From an uncultured Litorivicinus sp. (GTDB lineage Bacteria; Pseudomonadota; Gammaproteobacteria; Pseudomonadales; Litorivicinaceae), in assembly GCA_902558075.1 (NCBI GenBank), contig CACECO010000001.1, positions 156,751 to 220,750 of the forward strand: a stretch of 64,000 nucleotides of DNA, given 5' to 3'. This document shows, one piece after another, positions 46,988 through 56,009 of the stretch. The stretch's first letter is position 1. Each line of letters starts with the position of its first letter. Below the pieces are notes generated by a model. It saw nothing but the letters and a program-made list of their open reading frames with translations, was not told the DNA's origin and ran no database searches. Made by a program: the position numbers and the translations under genes.

Positions 46988-48003
46988 ATCTTTATCGGCC
47001 CATTGTGGTGGGATTGAGTGGTCAAACGCTTTCTGCCTCAGAAGTCTTGTGGCTCCATGAGTTACGTCCCTATGGCGTTATCCTATTTTCAAGAAATATT
47101 GAAAATCAAACGCAGTTAAAAGCATTCTGCGCATCGATTCGCGAGGTCTTGGGTAACGACGTCGTGATTATTGTTGACCAAGAGGGGGGCCGAGTTCAAC
47201 GTCTCAAGGATCCAAATTGGCCCGTTCTCCCCTCCCCGCTCGATATCGGAAAATACTGGCGTCGACATCAGTCTGCCGGACTCGAAGCTGCCAATAGTCT
47301 TGGTCAAGTCATTGGCTCTCAACTTGCGGAAGTCGGTATCACGCATGCTGCAGCACCTGTCCTCGATTTGCACATCAAAGGTGCCGATCCTGTGATCGGT
47401 GACCGCTCTTTCGGAACCACGCCAGCCGAAGTGATCCCGCTAGCAACAGCCTTTATTGATGGGTTAAGTCGATGCGGTGTCAGCGCGATCGTGAAGCATA
47501 TTCCTGGCATGGGCCGTGTTCAATCAGATAGCCACGACGAATTACCTATAATTCCGACGTCCATCAAAGAACTTTCCCAGTCTGACTGGATACCCTTTCA
47601 AGTAATATCAGGGACGCGGTGGGCGATGACTGCTCATATCGTGATCCCTGAGTGGGACACCCTACCGATCACGACATCCAAGAAAGCCATTCAACATATC
47701 CGCGAGACTTTTGGTGATTGGTTGATTATCTCAGACTGTCTGACGATGGGCGCAATAACTGGAACGATCAGTGAGAGAGTTCAAAACACTCTCGATGCAG
47801 GCGTCGATCTTGCACTATTTGCAAATGGCTCGGACGAGGAGCGAAGAATTGCTGTCGAAGCTACCAGAGAGCCACGGGTTAGCCGTGATGATCCAACTCC
47901 ATTAGACCCACTGTCCAACTTTGAAGTTCAGCGACTATTAATAAGACTAAAAGGGGTGACTAGAATTCAGGATGGAATCGATCCGACGTGGGATCGATCA
48001 TGA
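46984..48003 (+). CDS. nagZ: Beta-N-acetylhexosaminidase NagZ
   Basis: The 339-residue GH3 enzyme cleaves GlcNAc from anhydro-muropeptides in cell-wall recycling. Seen: ILFSRNIENQTQLKAFCASI, VDQEGGRVQRL, the catalytic loop KHIPGMGRVQSDSHDELP with the Asp-His pair, and ISDCLTMGAI with the nucleophile Asp. It is slightly shorter at the C-terminus variation than some relatives but complete. It is coupled to rep by an ATGA overlap. Confidence 0.95.
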   Translation: MNLYRPIVVGLSGQTLSASEVLWLHELRPYGVILFSRNIENQTQLKAFCASIREVLGNDVVIIVDQEGGRVQRLKDPNWPVLPSPLDIGKYWRRHQSAGLEAANSLGQVIGSQLAEVGITHAAAPVLDLHIKGADPVIGDRSFGTTPAEVIPLATAFIDGLSRCGVSAIVKHIPGMGRVQSDSHDELPIIPTSIKELSQSDWIPFQVISGTRWAMTAHIVIPEWDTLPITTSKKAIQHIRETFGDWLIISDCLTMGAITGTISERVQNTLDAGVDLALFANGSDEERRIAVEATREPRVSRDDPTPLDPLSNFEVQRLLIRLKGVTRIQDGIDPTWDRS

Positions 48004-48010
48004 TAAGAGC

Positions 48011-48415
48011 TTACAGGCCGTCGATCATATATGCGACAGCGTCCGCGATTTCCTGATCTGAGCAATCGGCACACAACCCGCGGGCAGGCATCGCCTTGTA
48101 TCCATCGATCGCATGTTTGACGAGGGTCTCCATGCCCTGATCCATTCTCGCCGCCCAGGCACCCGCATCTCCAGTCTTCGGAGCGCCTGCAGCGCCGTTC
48201 GTATGACAAGCCGCACAAGCACTTATGTACACCTGGTCGCCAGTTCGTGTAGCAGCAGCTACTGGTGCCTTACCCAAATTATCGGAGCATGGATCGCCCA
48301 TGACACAAACTGATGCGGGATGCTTAAGACGCTCTAAAACTACATCTGCGTCTTCGCTTGCAGCAAATGCAGACATTGCAATTAAGGGAGTGATCGCGGT
48401 GATTACCGTCTTCAT
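48011..48415 (-). CDS. Cytochrome c5-type exported c-type cytochrome
   Basis: The 134-residue protein has a signal peptide (VITAITPLIAMSAFAAS) and one heme c site CAACH, followed by the cytochrome c5 feature of a second Cys pair, CADC, and a Met ligand in the KAMPARGLC loop. It carries electrons in the periplasm. The ATG at 48415 has GAGG 6 bases before it; an ATG at 48427 is the alternative. It is convergent with nagZ, 7 bases apart. Confidence 0.9.
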   Translation of the reverse strand: MKTVITAITPLIAMSAFAASEDADVVLERLKHPASVCVMGDPCSDNLGKAPVAAATRTGDQVYISACAACHTNGAAGAPKTGDAGAWAARMDQGMETLVKHAIDGYKAMPARGLCADCSDQEIADAVAYMIDGL

Positions 48416-48546
48416 TGATAGCCTCATGCCAATTAATTTTCTCTCGGTACGCGAGTATAAAGTGTCCAGTTTAGAGTGCCAAGGGTATTTTACAGGGGCT
48501 AACTACGCTGTGGACTCTTCAGATTGCGCGTATCCTTCCGCCCTAC

Positions 48547-48580
48547 GCGCCCGTAGCTCAAGTGTATAGAGTGTTGCTCT
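48547..48580 (+). pseudogene. Broken 5' half of a tRNA-Arg
   Basis: GCGCCCGTAGCTCA and then GATAGAG-type D-arm and TTGC of the anticodon stem match the intact tRNA-Arg(CCG) at 49932 with a few changes, on the same strand; the match fades after the anticodon stem and no T-arm or CCA follows. This is a fragment, not a working tRNA. Confidence 0.8.
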
Positions 48581-48642
48581 AGAGAACCCTTACCCGTCAG
48601 ATTGTCTAATATTTTTCTTTACAGTGCGTTCGATGACCTACG

Positions 48643-48753
48643 TTAAACACTAAAAATAATTATCAATAACAGTACCAACCAACCAACAGCGTATCCGATA
48701 AGAAGCTTTTTTCTTGCCGATTTAGCATTCTTAACAAAACTATTCTCATTCAT
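48643..48753 (-). CDS. 36-residue single-helix membrane peptide
   Basis: This short gene runs MNENSFVKNAKSARKKLLIG and then a hydrophobic helix (about residues 17-36, WLVLLLIIIFSV at the end). A strong AAAGGAG ribosome-binding site lies 5 bases before the ATG. A basic N-terminus before one helix suggests an N-in orientation. No family is recognised. It lies in the sparse stretch between the tRNA-Arg fragment and the intact tRNA-Arg. Confidence 0.5.
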   Translation of the reverse strand: MNENSFVKNAKSARKKLLIGYAVGWLVLLLIIIFSV

Positions 48754-49348
48754 TTTTGCTCCTTTGACGACGTTACCTAACTTCCAACCAATCTTATGTC
48801 TTCAGGTGATTGATGTTGTCAATCCATATCGCCTTCGAATCAAATGATGATGAAGCTTTGAAGTATAGTTACTCCTGATACGACTCCGTTGTAAGATCAT
48901 CATAGGTATTGGTCTGAACCTTTCAACATTTTCCGCCGTCATAACTCCATTCGGTCAATACTTTCTTCTCCAATTCAAATTCGATACGACTATCTTATTC
49001 AATACTAGCTGGCTGCATCGCATCAAAAAGCTATGCATTCGTATGGTAAGAACAGTAACGTCAGCACCGTTTTCTAAATTATTGTCGGAAAGTTGCTCCA
49101 AAAAATTAGGATTCCTCTTCCATCTAATTCTTAAAAAAATTACTAACGATCTTAAGTTTGTGACTCAATTTCGTCTCGTAGATAAAACAAAAATTAACCT
49201 GCAAGCTCATTTCTCTATTTTGGAAAAAAGCCATCAAAATGGATCGGCCAGGTTGCATATGCAAAGCTTGATGCCATCAGGAAGAAGATTTTTTACGAAA
49301 TTAATTTAAACTATGCACAGTAATTTCCTTAGGCCAACGGGGAGCTTT
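48754..49348. other. Sparse region with no convincing gene
   Basis: A+T-rich DNA with many stop codons. An 88-codon frame at 49043-49309 has a basic composition but no good ribosome-binding site or motif. Nothing else is supported. Confidence 0.45.
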
Positions 49349-49510
49349 ATGGATAACAGTCATATTAGAAAATATTTTTTTACTTTCCTTGGGGTATTGG
49401 TCCTAGTTGTCACGATAGTTTGCATTATTAGAATTGCAAATATTTACCTGGATCCATCTGCAAATCATCCTTCTTTGCATATGCCAAAATCCCTAGGAGG
49501 GCCACTATGA
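49349..49510 (+). CDS. 53-residue single-helix membrane peptide
   Basis: The ATG at 49349 follows GGGGAG and encodes a short basic start, one long hydrophobic helix (FFTFLGVLVLVVTIVCIIRI) and a periplasmic tail rich in Pro and Leu. The stop overlaps the next start (ATGA). An upstream ATG at 49313 is less likely. Unknown family. Confidence 0.5.
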   Translation: MDNSHIRKYFFTFLGVLVLVVTIVCIIRIANIYLDPSANHPSLHMPKSLGGPL

Positions 49511-49605
49511 CAAACGATCCGAAGGTCGATATGCTTCTAGTAATATGTGTTGGATTGACTGTCGTGTGGTTATTTGTTAACACCTTGTTTGGACCTTTTC
49601 TCTAA
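49507..49605 (+). CDS. 32-residue single-helix membrane peptide coupled to its neighbour
   Basis: MTNDPKVDMLLVICVG begins a 32-residue peptide with one helix ending in FGPFL. It has a full AGGAGG ribosome-binding site 6 bases ahead, inside the previous gene, and an ATGA overlap with it. Two coupled single-helix peptides suggest small subunits of a membrane complex; no partner is visible nearby. Confidence 0.5.
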   Translation: MTNDPKVDMLLVICVGLTVVWLFVNTLFGPFL

Positions 49606-49931
49606 AGCCTAAAACTATAAAGAAAGGCTGATTATGCTAATCATGGAATGTTATCAAAACACCATCTCCCAACTATCTAAACGCCTTGGAAAGATTGCCT
49701 GAACTGATTTTTTCTGGACTCAGAATTGACAGCAACAATTACTCTTTTATAAATGTGGGCAGGGCAGTTGCTACTAACACTTTGAAGACTGACTAGAAAC
49801 CCTCAGGGCTTAATTGATGGGTTGCCTACTTTGACTAATCAATGACATAGAAGAGCTAAGAAACTTAGCAAAGTCTGTTAAAATATGACCGGTAAACTCC
49901 ACGAAGCGTGTAAACTTTTGCTTCTTATAAA

Positions 49932-50008
<77 letters not shown>

Positions 50009-50213
50009 CTAAACTTCGTGATTGAAACGTCCAGATTCCCCAATTTTTGTCGAGCTGTAACTTAGTAATCGACCGATGGTTAGAGTTATCTTGCCTCAGG
50101 TCTTTTTCGTTTCGAAAAATTTATCTTCAGGGCAACAAATCGGCAAATATACTGTATATTGATTGAGGTGGAAGAATAAAAATAAGGTCTGAGGTTAAAG
50201 GACTAAAAAGAGT

Positions 50214-50277
50214 GGGCACTTCGCAACTTTTAGCTTCTCGCCTCAACAAGGCGGTAGGGTGCTGCGACCCCGTGTCC
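50214..50277 (+). ncRNA. Candidate structured leader RNA before the aldehyde dehydrogenase gene
   Basis: Upstream of the terminator at 50313 the sequence can fold compactly: GGGCAC (50214) with GTGTCC (50272) close a junction holding the hairpins CGCCT/AGGCG (50239-50253) and GGGT/ACCC (50257-50270). The loop of the second hairpin (TGCG) can pair with CGCA at 50222, giving a pseudoknot. No known riboswitch consensus was recognised by eye. With a terminator abutting the ribosome-binding site it resembles a riboswitch expression platform, but an independent small RNA is possible. Confidence 0.4.
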
Positions 50278-50312
50278 TTGCCAGTCTTATTGATATTATT
50301 CAACATCCGTAA

Positions 50313-50344
50313 CGAGCCCAGTGGGCTCGGATTTTTTATTTTTT
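50313..50344 (+). terminator. Intrinsic terminator directly before the aldehyde dehydrogenase ribosome-binding site
   Basis: CGAGCCC-AGT-GGGCTCG is a 7-bp perfect stem followed by G and then a long T-rich tract (ATTTTTTATTTTTT). The ribosome-binding site GGGAG begins at 50345, so the hairpin lies in the leader of the gene and can act as an attenuator, or it may end an upstream small RNA. Confidence 0.8.
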
Positions 50345-50356
50345 GGGAGAATTAAA

Positions 50357-51901
50357 ATGAATAACATGGCCCAGCTCACGGTATCAAATGCGCTAGATAC
50401 CTCACATCTCGATGTGAAATTCCCGTTTAAAGCAAAATATGGGAACTTTATTAACGGGCAATGGGAAGAACCTAAATCAGGCGAATACTTCGAGAACACA
50501 TCACCTATTAGTGGTGAGGTTATCTGCGAGATTGCACGATCAAATGCTGAAGATGTCGAATTTGCTCTGGACGCCGCACATGCAGCGAAAGAAGCTTGGG
50601 GCAAGACTTCAACGACCGAGCGCTCAAATATGTTGCTGAAAATTGCGCAAGTCATTGAGGATAACACTCAATTATTAGCAGCCGCGGAAACTATCGATAA
50701 CGGAAAACCGATCCGTGAATCGATCGTTGCGGATATGGCACTGACTGTTGATCACTTCCGATATTTCGCCGGTTGTATCCGCGCCGAAGAGGGATCCATC
50801 GGCGAGATGGACGCACAGACCTATGCCTATCACTTCCATGAGCCACTTGGCGTCGTTGGTCAGATTATCCCATGGAACTTCCCAATACTCATGGCGACTT
50901 GGAAACTTGCCCCAGCATTGGCAGCTGGTAACTGTGTAGTTTTAAAACCTGCCGAGCAAACGCCTGGATCGATTTGCGTATTACTCGATTTAATCGGTGA
51001 CATCCTGCCTGCAGGCGTGATCAATGTTGTTCAAGGATATGGGCTAGAAGCCGGCAAGCCGCTTGCGTCTAGCTCACGGGTCGCCAAAGTTGCTTTCACA
51101 GGAGAGACCACAACGGGGCGCTTAATTATGCAATATGCCTCGCAAAACCTGATCCCCGTTACACTCGAACTCGGTGGAAAGTCACCTAATATCTTTTTCG
51201 AGGATGTGTTACGCGCGGACGACGCGTTTTTCGACAAATGCCTTGAAGGCTTTACCATGTTCGCATTGAACCAAGGTGAGGTTTGCACGTGCCCATCACG
51301 AGCTCTGATCCAAGAATCCATCTATGACGAGTTCATCGATCGCGCCATTGCACGCACTAAAGCGGTAGTTCAAGGCAATCCATTGCAAATGGACACCATG
51401 ATCGGTGCACAAGCCTCAACGGAGCAGATGGAGAAGATCACCTCGTATTTGAAACTCGGCCGAGACGAGGGTGCTGAAGTCCTTACTGGCGGTGACATAG
51501 GCTCTGTCTCCGGTTGTGAAAACGGAAACTACATCCAACCGACGATATTTAAGGGTAAAAACAACATGCGGATATTCCAAGAAGAAATTTTTGGACCAGT
51601 GGTATCTGTTACTACCTTTAAAAATGAGGATGAGGCGCTTGAGATCGCGAACGATACACTTTACGGCCTCGGAGCCGGTGTCTGGTCGCGAGATGCTAAC
51701 GTGTGTTTCCGAATGGGCCGTGGTATTCAAGCTGGTCGTGTTTGGACCAACTGCTACCACGCATATCCTGCGCATGCTGCATTTGGTGGATACAAACAGT
51801 CAGGAATTGGCCGTGAAACACACAAGATGATGCTCGATCATTACCGGCAAACTAAAAATATGCTCGTTTCATATGACGAAAATAAATTAGGCTTTTTCTA
51901 A
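50357..51901 (+). CDS. NAD-dependent aldehyde dehydrogenase (ExaC/AldB type)
   Basis: The 514-residue enzyme oxidises acetaldehyde or similar aldehydes to acids with NAD(P). Seen: [33 protein letters not shown] with the general base Glu, and [15 protein letters not shown] with the catalytic Cys, which is the ExaC/AldB signature. The ATG at 50357 follows GGGAG; the longer frame from 50321 lies in the terminator. It is followed by a DUF779 gene, a pairing seen for acetaldehyde dehydrogenases used in ethanol oxidation. Its leader has a terminator and a candidate structured RNA. Confidence 0.94.
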   Translation: MNNMAQLTVSNALDTSHLDVKFPFKAKYGNFINGQWEEPKSGEYFENTSPISGEVICEIARSNAEDVEFALDAAHAAKEAWGKTSTTERSNMLLKIAQVIEDNTQLLAAAETIDNGKPIRESIVADMALTVDHFRYFAGCIRAEEGSIGEMDAQTYAYHFHEPLGVVGQIIPWNFPILMATWKLAPALAAGNCVVLKPAEQTPGSICVLLDLIGDILPAGVINVVQGYGLEAGKPLASSSRVAKVAFTGETTTGRLIMQYASQNLIPVTLELGGKSPNIFFEDVLRADDAFFDKCLEGFTMFALNQGEVCTCPSRALIQESIYDEFIDRAIARTKAVVQGNPLQMDTMIGAQASTEQMEKITSYLKLGRDEGAEVLTGGDIGSVSGCENGNYIQPTIFKGKNNMRIFQEEIFGPVVSVTTFKNEDEALEIANDTLYGLGAGVWSRDANVCFRMGRGIQAGRVWTNCYHAYPAHAAFGGYKQSGIGRETHKMMLDHYRQTKNMLVSYDENKLGFF

Positions 51902-51925
51902 GCCGTTGAATCGAAGCATTAACTG

Positions 51926-51955
51926 CGCCATCAGCTTGGGCTGATGGCGTTTTCT
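51926..51955 (+). terminator. Intrinsic terminator between aldehyde dehydrogenase and DUF779 gene
   Basis: CGCCATCAG-N6-CTGATGGCG is a 9-bp perfect stem followed by TTTTCTT. It ends just before the GGAGAG ribosome-binding site of the next gene, so read-through or attenuation decides DUF779 expression. Confidence 0.85.
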
Positions 51956-51966
51956 TGGAGAGAGTG

Positions 51967-52311
51967 ATGAATCCAGAAATGCAGGTCTCAGCGACCGAAA
52001 GTGCCTTGGCATTGATCGAGCTCATTAAATCACGGCACGGTGATGATCTGTTGTTTCATCAGTCAGGTGGGTGTTGCGATGGATCAGCCCCAATGTGCTT
52101 CCCGAAATCTGAGTATATGACTGGCCAGCAAGATGTTCTTGTCGGCGAAATTGGTGGTATTCCGTTTTTTATGAACAGGGAGCAATACAAGCTCTGGAAG
52201 CATACCAATTTAATTATCGACGCCATCGATGGCGGAGGCGGCATGTTTAGCCTCGACAATGGAACTGGAAAACGATTCCTAACACGTAGCGAGATTTGTC
52301 AGGTGCCTTAG
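51967..52311 (+). CDS. DUF779 family protein, aldehyde-dehydrogenase partner
   Basis: The 114-residue protein belongs to DUF779, found next to acetaldehyde dehydrogenase genes. The conserved block LLFHQSGGCCDGSAPMC has three Cys that could bind a metal, and NLIIDAIDGGGGMFSLDNG is also typical. Its biochemical role is unknown; a role in aldehyde dehydrogenase activity or maturation is inferred from context. The ATG at 51967 has GGAGAG before it. Confidence 0.88.
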   Translation: MNPEMQVSATESALALIELIKSRHGDDLLFHQSGGCCDGSAPMCFPKSEYMTGQQDVLVGEIGGIPFFMNREQYKLWKHTNLIIDAIDGGGGMFSLDNGTGKRFLTRSEICQVP

Positions 52312-52719
52312 TGATCTGTGAGTTTTGAACGGCATCTAATCATTCACACGAGCTGTCTCCTAAGTCGGTCAGTCCTTCCTATTTCATAGTTATATGAACA
52401 AACCAATGACAACATATTAGAAACAATTGGAGAACCCGCTCTTGCACTGATGTAGCTTAGTCATCACACAAACTTTTATCGTTCGCAACGCATCATTTAA
52501 ATCGTCGTTCTTTAGCTACTTAGCGATATCTGGCAGTTAATCCATCTTGGCCTGACTGCCTAATTACTAAGCAGTCGCCATCAGTATGTAACCGCGCTTC
52601 AGATCAGTCTTGACTCCGAGATCATTGGCATACAAATGTTCCAAAGCTTTCGTTTACCATCTGAACCGAAATGCATGTTGACGCAGTATTCAAATAGGAA
52701 AAATTTTGGTAGGCCTGCA
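52312..52719. other. Intergenic region with no gene seen
   Basis: The stretch after the DUF779 gene holds no convincing coding sequence. A 160-codon plus-strand frame from a TTG at 52706 begins at its right end, but it runs antisense to a more protein-like minus-strand frame and is not accepted. Confidence 0.5.
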
Positions 52720-53166
52720 TTATCTAAGGGGCACCCCCCTTTTCGCTTGCATAGTGCTAGCGTGTGTTTTCTGGTTTGTCAGTTGCCAGCATCTATTTAC
52801 CCCCAGTAGTCCGCGATCCTCCAGAGAAAAAATCCTCCGTAACACCACGTGTGAGGGACTATCTACAAGTAAAATGGTTGCGTCATCAGCAATCATTATG
52901 GAATTGGCTTTTCTTACTTTTTTCGGGAAATCAGTGCCTGCTGGTACGGACCATCCCCCACTTACGACAGGATCCGATTTCAACTCGATTGGATTGTGTG
53001 ATTGTGATTCAAACCGAGACCACGTCTCAGTAAAAGTCTCGATGGCCTGTCTTTCGAAAAAATTACCAATTTACCCATCCACCTTTAGTTCGATAGATCC
53101 ATCTGGTTGCTCTTTAAGTGGGTACTTGCTTTTCGAATCAGCCCATGTAATTTCTTTAATCTGCAT
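52720..53166 (-). pseudogene. Broken reading frame at the end of the photosystem operon
   Basis: An ATG at 53166 that overlaps the idi stop opens a minus-strand frame (MQIKEITWADSKSKYPLKEQ, then DGSIELKVDG) that stops at a TAA (53071-53073) after 31 codons. The same frame then stays open for 116 more codons with protein-like sequence (for example NFFERQAIETFTETWSRFES and VSGGWSVPAGTDFPKK). One in-frame stop in an otherwise continuous frame suggests a recently inactivated gene, a 31-residue peptide followed by relic sequence, or a sequencing error. No family is recognised. Confidence 0.5.
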
Positions 53167-54181
53167 CCGTAATTTCCAAAATATGTGATCGATCCAAATC
53201 TTTCGATGATTCAACGCCAAGGCCAAAGCAACTAATTTTCAGCTCATTCATAAATTGTCGCAAAGTTGTTAGCACTGCCTCGGTCGATTCAGTTGCCGGG
53301 CGCAATAACTTACCTGCGATACCCACAGCGCTTGCGCCGAGGCATATCGACTTGGCAACATCCAAACCATTCCGGATGCCCCCAGATGCCCAGCAAGCGG
53401 TTTCGGGGAGCGCGTTCTTGATCATACTCAAGCTCTCGCTCGTGGTGTATCCCCAGCCATCGAATACGCGATCCGAAGATAAGGTTTCATGAATTTCGGG
53501 ATTCAACGCGATTTCAATATCGGCAAATCGCGTACCACCCATACCAGCCACATCGAGGACGTCAACTCCGCTTGCTACCAGCGCTTTCGCGGATCGAACG
53601 TCGAGCCCAAATCCCACCTCTTTGACTACCACGGGAACCGGTGACCAAGCACATACTTGAGCGATATCGTCAATTATATTTCTCCAGTCTGTGTCACCAT
53701 TCGACTGAAAGACTTCCTGCATCGGATTCAAGTGAAGAATGAGAGCATCCGCTTCAATCGAGTCAAGAATCCGACCTAAATCTTGTATGGCATCGAGTTG
53801 AGGCAAATTAACAGCACCAAAATTGGCGAATAAAGGGCGTTCACCGATGGCATTGCGTACCGACCAGGTCAGACCTGAAACATTCCCCTCTTGGATACTG
53901 ATTCTCTGAGATCCAACACCCATTGCGATTCCCAACTCATTGCATGCCTCAGCAAGATGTCGATTGATGCGTTCAGATTCTGAAGGCCCCCCAGTCATCG
54001 AGCTTACAAAGAACGGTGCTGCTGCGGGCTTACCAAAAAAGTCGGTCTTTAGATGGATCGCTTTCAAACTGACATTCGGTAACGCACGATGTTTGAGCCG
54101 AATACGGTCGAAACAACTTCGAAAGGACTGCTGTTCCAATGCCACTTCGATATGTCCACGCTTTCGGTCGAGATTATTCAC
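53156..54181 (-). CDS. idi: Type 2 isopentenyl-diphosphate isomerase (FMN-dependent)
   Basis: The 341-residue type 2 enzyme interconverts IPP and DMAPP with FMN and NADPH, setting the precursor ratio for carotenoids. Seen: start RKRGHIEVAL, FFVSSMTGGPSESERINR, AMGVGSQRISI, VVVKEVGFGLD, and CWASGGIRNGLDVAKSI. It is the last intact gene of the proteorhodopsin-retinal operon and overlaps blh by 8 bases, which ties isoprenoid supply to retinal synthesis. Confidence 0.94.
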   Translation of the reverse strand: MNNLDRKRGHIEVALEQQSFRSCFDRIRLKHRALPNVSLKAIHLKTDFFGKPAAAPFFVSSMTGGPSESERINRHLAEACNELGIAMGVGSQRISIQEGNVSGLTWSVRNAIGERPLFANFGAVNLPQLDAIQDLGRILDSIEADALILHLNPMQEVFQSNGDTDWRNIIDDIAQVCAWSPVPVVVKEVGFGLDVRSAKALVASGVDVLDVAGMGGTRFADIEIALNPEIHETLSSDRVFDGWGYTTSESLSMIKNALPETACWASGGIRNGLDVAKSICLGASAVGIAGKLLRPATESTEAVLTTLRQFMNELKISCFGLGVESSKDLDRSHILEITDAD

Positions 54182-54950
54182 GACTTTGCCTCGCGGCCCA
54201 TTCGAGTAAACACATATGAGGTACAGTCAGAGCGGCCAATCCAATAAAAATCACCTGGTAAAAGACCATATCAATTGATTCATAATATTTTTCGATGTGA
54301 GAGCCCGACACTGCAGCCACGCCCAAGGTCAGAATCGTCAACAACAACATCACGATATATGCAATGAACCGCGTTTCTCTCTTCATCGTCCTGAATTCAG
54401 CGATCAGATGGCGTGGACTGTGGAACCCGCAAAAATATATAACAAAATACCATAAGGGTTCCAACGCAAAAGCGACGAAGGCTAACGCGGAAAGCTCAGC
54501 CAACCGAAGTATTGAGAGCTTTTTACGATCGGCAAGTAACATGAATCCACCGATCAAACCGACGGTTTGCATTAGAATTGTTGGTATTGAAGCTGAATTT
54601 TCAAAAATAAGGAACCCAAAGATTTGTTCAACTTGCTCGGGGAACGTCCAGGCAGGCAAGCCAAGCACGAAGGCGCCGTAGCCAAAACCACCGAACGAAA
54701 TTTTGTACTTCCAATCGCGACCAAAATGAAGGCTCGAAATCAATAAAAATAAAACAAGAGCCAGACTGGGTAGCAGTAACCAAAAACCAATCACAAGACC
54801 AACGATAGCGCTATAAATCGTGAGAAACCAAACGCTCGAAGGAAAGTCACGGATTAATCCATACCTCGTCGCGACTATGGGATCGAGTGCCCCATGGGGT
54901 AGCCCGACCAACGAGATCAGACAAGATGCTAACACCAAGCTCAGATCCAT
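54174..54950 (-). CDS. blh: Beta-carotene 15,15'-dioxygenase, Brp/Blh family
   Basis: The 258-residue membrane protein cleaves beta-carotene to two retinals, the chromophore of proteorhodopsin. It has seven or so helices and the family His motifs GLPHGALDP near the start, SLHFGRDW, and CGFHSPRHL. The ATG at 54950 is preferred over the open frame from 54974 and overlaps the crtY stop by 10 bases. Confidence 0.93.
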   Translation of the reverse strand: MDLSLVLASCLISLVGLPHGALDPIVATRYGLIRDFPSSVWFLTIYSAIVGLVIGFWLLLPSLALVLFLLISSLHFGRDWKYKISFGGFGYGAFVLGLPAWTFPEQVEQIFGFLIFENSASIPTILMQTVGLIGGFMLLADRKKLSILRLAELSALAFVAFALEPLWYFVIYFCGFHSPRHLIAEFRTMKRETRFIAYIVMLLLTILTLGVAAVSGSHIEKYYESIDMVFYQVIFIGLAALTVPHMCLLEWAARQSRE

Positions 54951-56005
54951 CGATATCTCCCCAATAAAGCACAAGTAAATGGCTTGGCAGGAGCAGCTCG
55001 CAACATATGAATCAAATCGACAGGAGAGCGCATCATCATGAAAGCCGCAAAACGGTCCGGGCGCATCCGGTTTGCGATCTGCATCAGGAGCTGAGGAATA
55101 ATATCTGGCCGATGTTCAATGAGGTTCAAGAACAGGCGATCAGCCCAGGTGGTAACCGACGATCCTTTAAACGGTTGAGTAATATTATCGGTCACCAACT
55201 TGTTGGCCATCTGCTGACAAGCGTAGCGAATGGTTCGATAACCGTAGCCAGTCGCATCGCGAGTCATACCGCCTCGGGCACCGATGGGCATCCCCAAATG
55301 ATTCGCTTCTTGTTTAAACCCCATCGGAATATGAGCGGCCTCGGTTCGGACCACCCGATATGGAAGGTGAGGAAACCTTTGCTGGAGATAGCTAATATTC
55401 AAACCATCCAAGGCCGAAAAATCGGCTGGTCTCGACGTGAACTCGGTATGCTCCACCAACAATTGGTTCGTGCCTAACGGAACTAAATAAACAAACTGAA
55501 GCCCTGAATCAGTCGCTCGCATGCAGTCCATTAACCCAACTTCTAAGATCCCATGTGGCTGTTCAAAAACAACCTCAGTACCTGCAAAACTTTGCGTTAA
55601 TTGAAACGTATCAACCGAACATGGGCGACTGTCAAAGCAATGGGTTGCCTTTGGTCTCGTGTGGATCAACTCGTCCACAAGGTCAATTTGAGGATGACGA
55701 TCGATTGAATTAAGAGCAGATTCCAGAACATGATTTCCTGACCGGGTTCCATATTCAAACCGGTTACCGTGATGAGACACATGATCATCACCACTACTGA
55801 GTGTCCAGCGACTACTCGAATACTCCGGTCTAAGAAATAGACGCTCGCTATCCATGTACCAAAAACTGAACGTTTTTGCTACCAAGGATCGCGCATTCGG
55901 CTCAGAAATCACAACTTGGCCGGGCAATTTTTTAAATTGAGCAAGCGAAGCGGCGAGCGATAAACCGCTTAGACCACCGCCGATAATATGAACCCAGGGA
56001 TCCAT
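54941..56005 (-). CDS. crtY: Lycopene beta-cyclase
   Basis: The 354-residue FAD-linked cyclase turns lycopene into beta-carotene. Seen: the Rossmann-like start HIIGGGLSGLSLAASL, FSFWYMDSERLFLRPEYSS, VFEQPHGILEVGLMDCMR, YLVPLGTNQLLVEHT and GARGGMTRDATGYGYR. It lies 4 bases after crtB and overlaps blh. Confidence 0.94.
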   Translation of the reverse strand: MDPWVHIIGGGLSGLSLAASLAQFKKLPGQVVISEPNARSLVAKTFSFWYMDSERLFLRPEYSSSRWTLSSGDDHVSHHGNRFEYGTRSGNHVLESALNSIDRHPQIDLVDELIHTRPKATHCFDSRPCSVDTFQLTQSFAGTEVVFEQPHGILEVGLMDCMRATDSGLQFVYLVPLGTNQLLVEHTEFTSRPADFSALDGLNISYLQQRFPHLPYRVVRTEAAHIPMGFKQEANHLGMPIGARGGMTRDATGYGYRTIRYACQQMANKLVTDNITQPFKGSSVTTWADRLFLNLIEHRPDIIPQLLMQIANRMRPDRFAAFMMMRSPVDLIHMLRAAPAKPFTCALLGRYRWI

Positions 56006-56009
56006 CGCA

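Noticed and set aside
49043..49309. 88-codon frame in the sparse region before the small peptides
   Set aside because: Poor start context and unremarkable composition; stops are frequent around it.
52706..53188. 160-codon plus-strand frame with a lipoprotein-like start
   Set aside because: It is antisense to a more protein-like minus-strand frame and overlaps the idi 3' end; the composition is Ser-rich without motifs.
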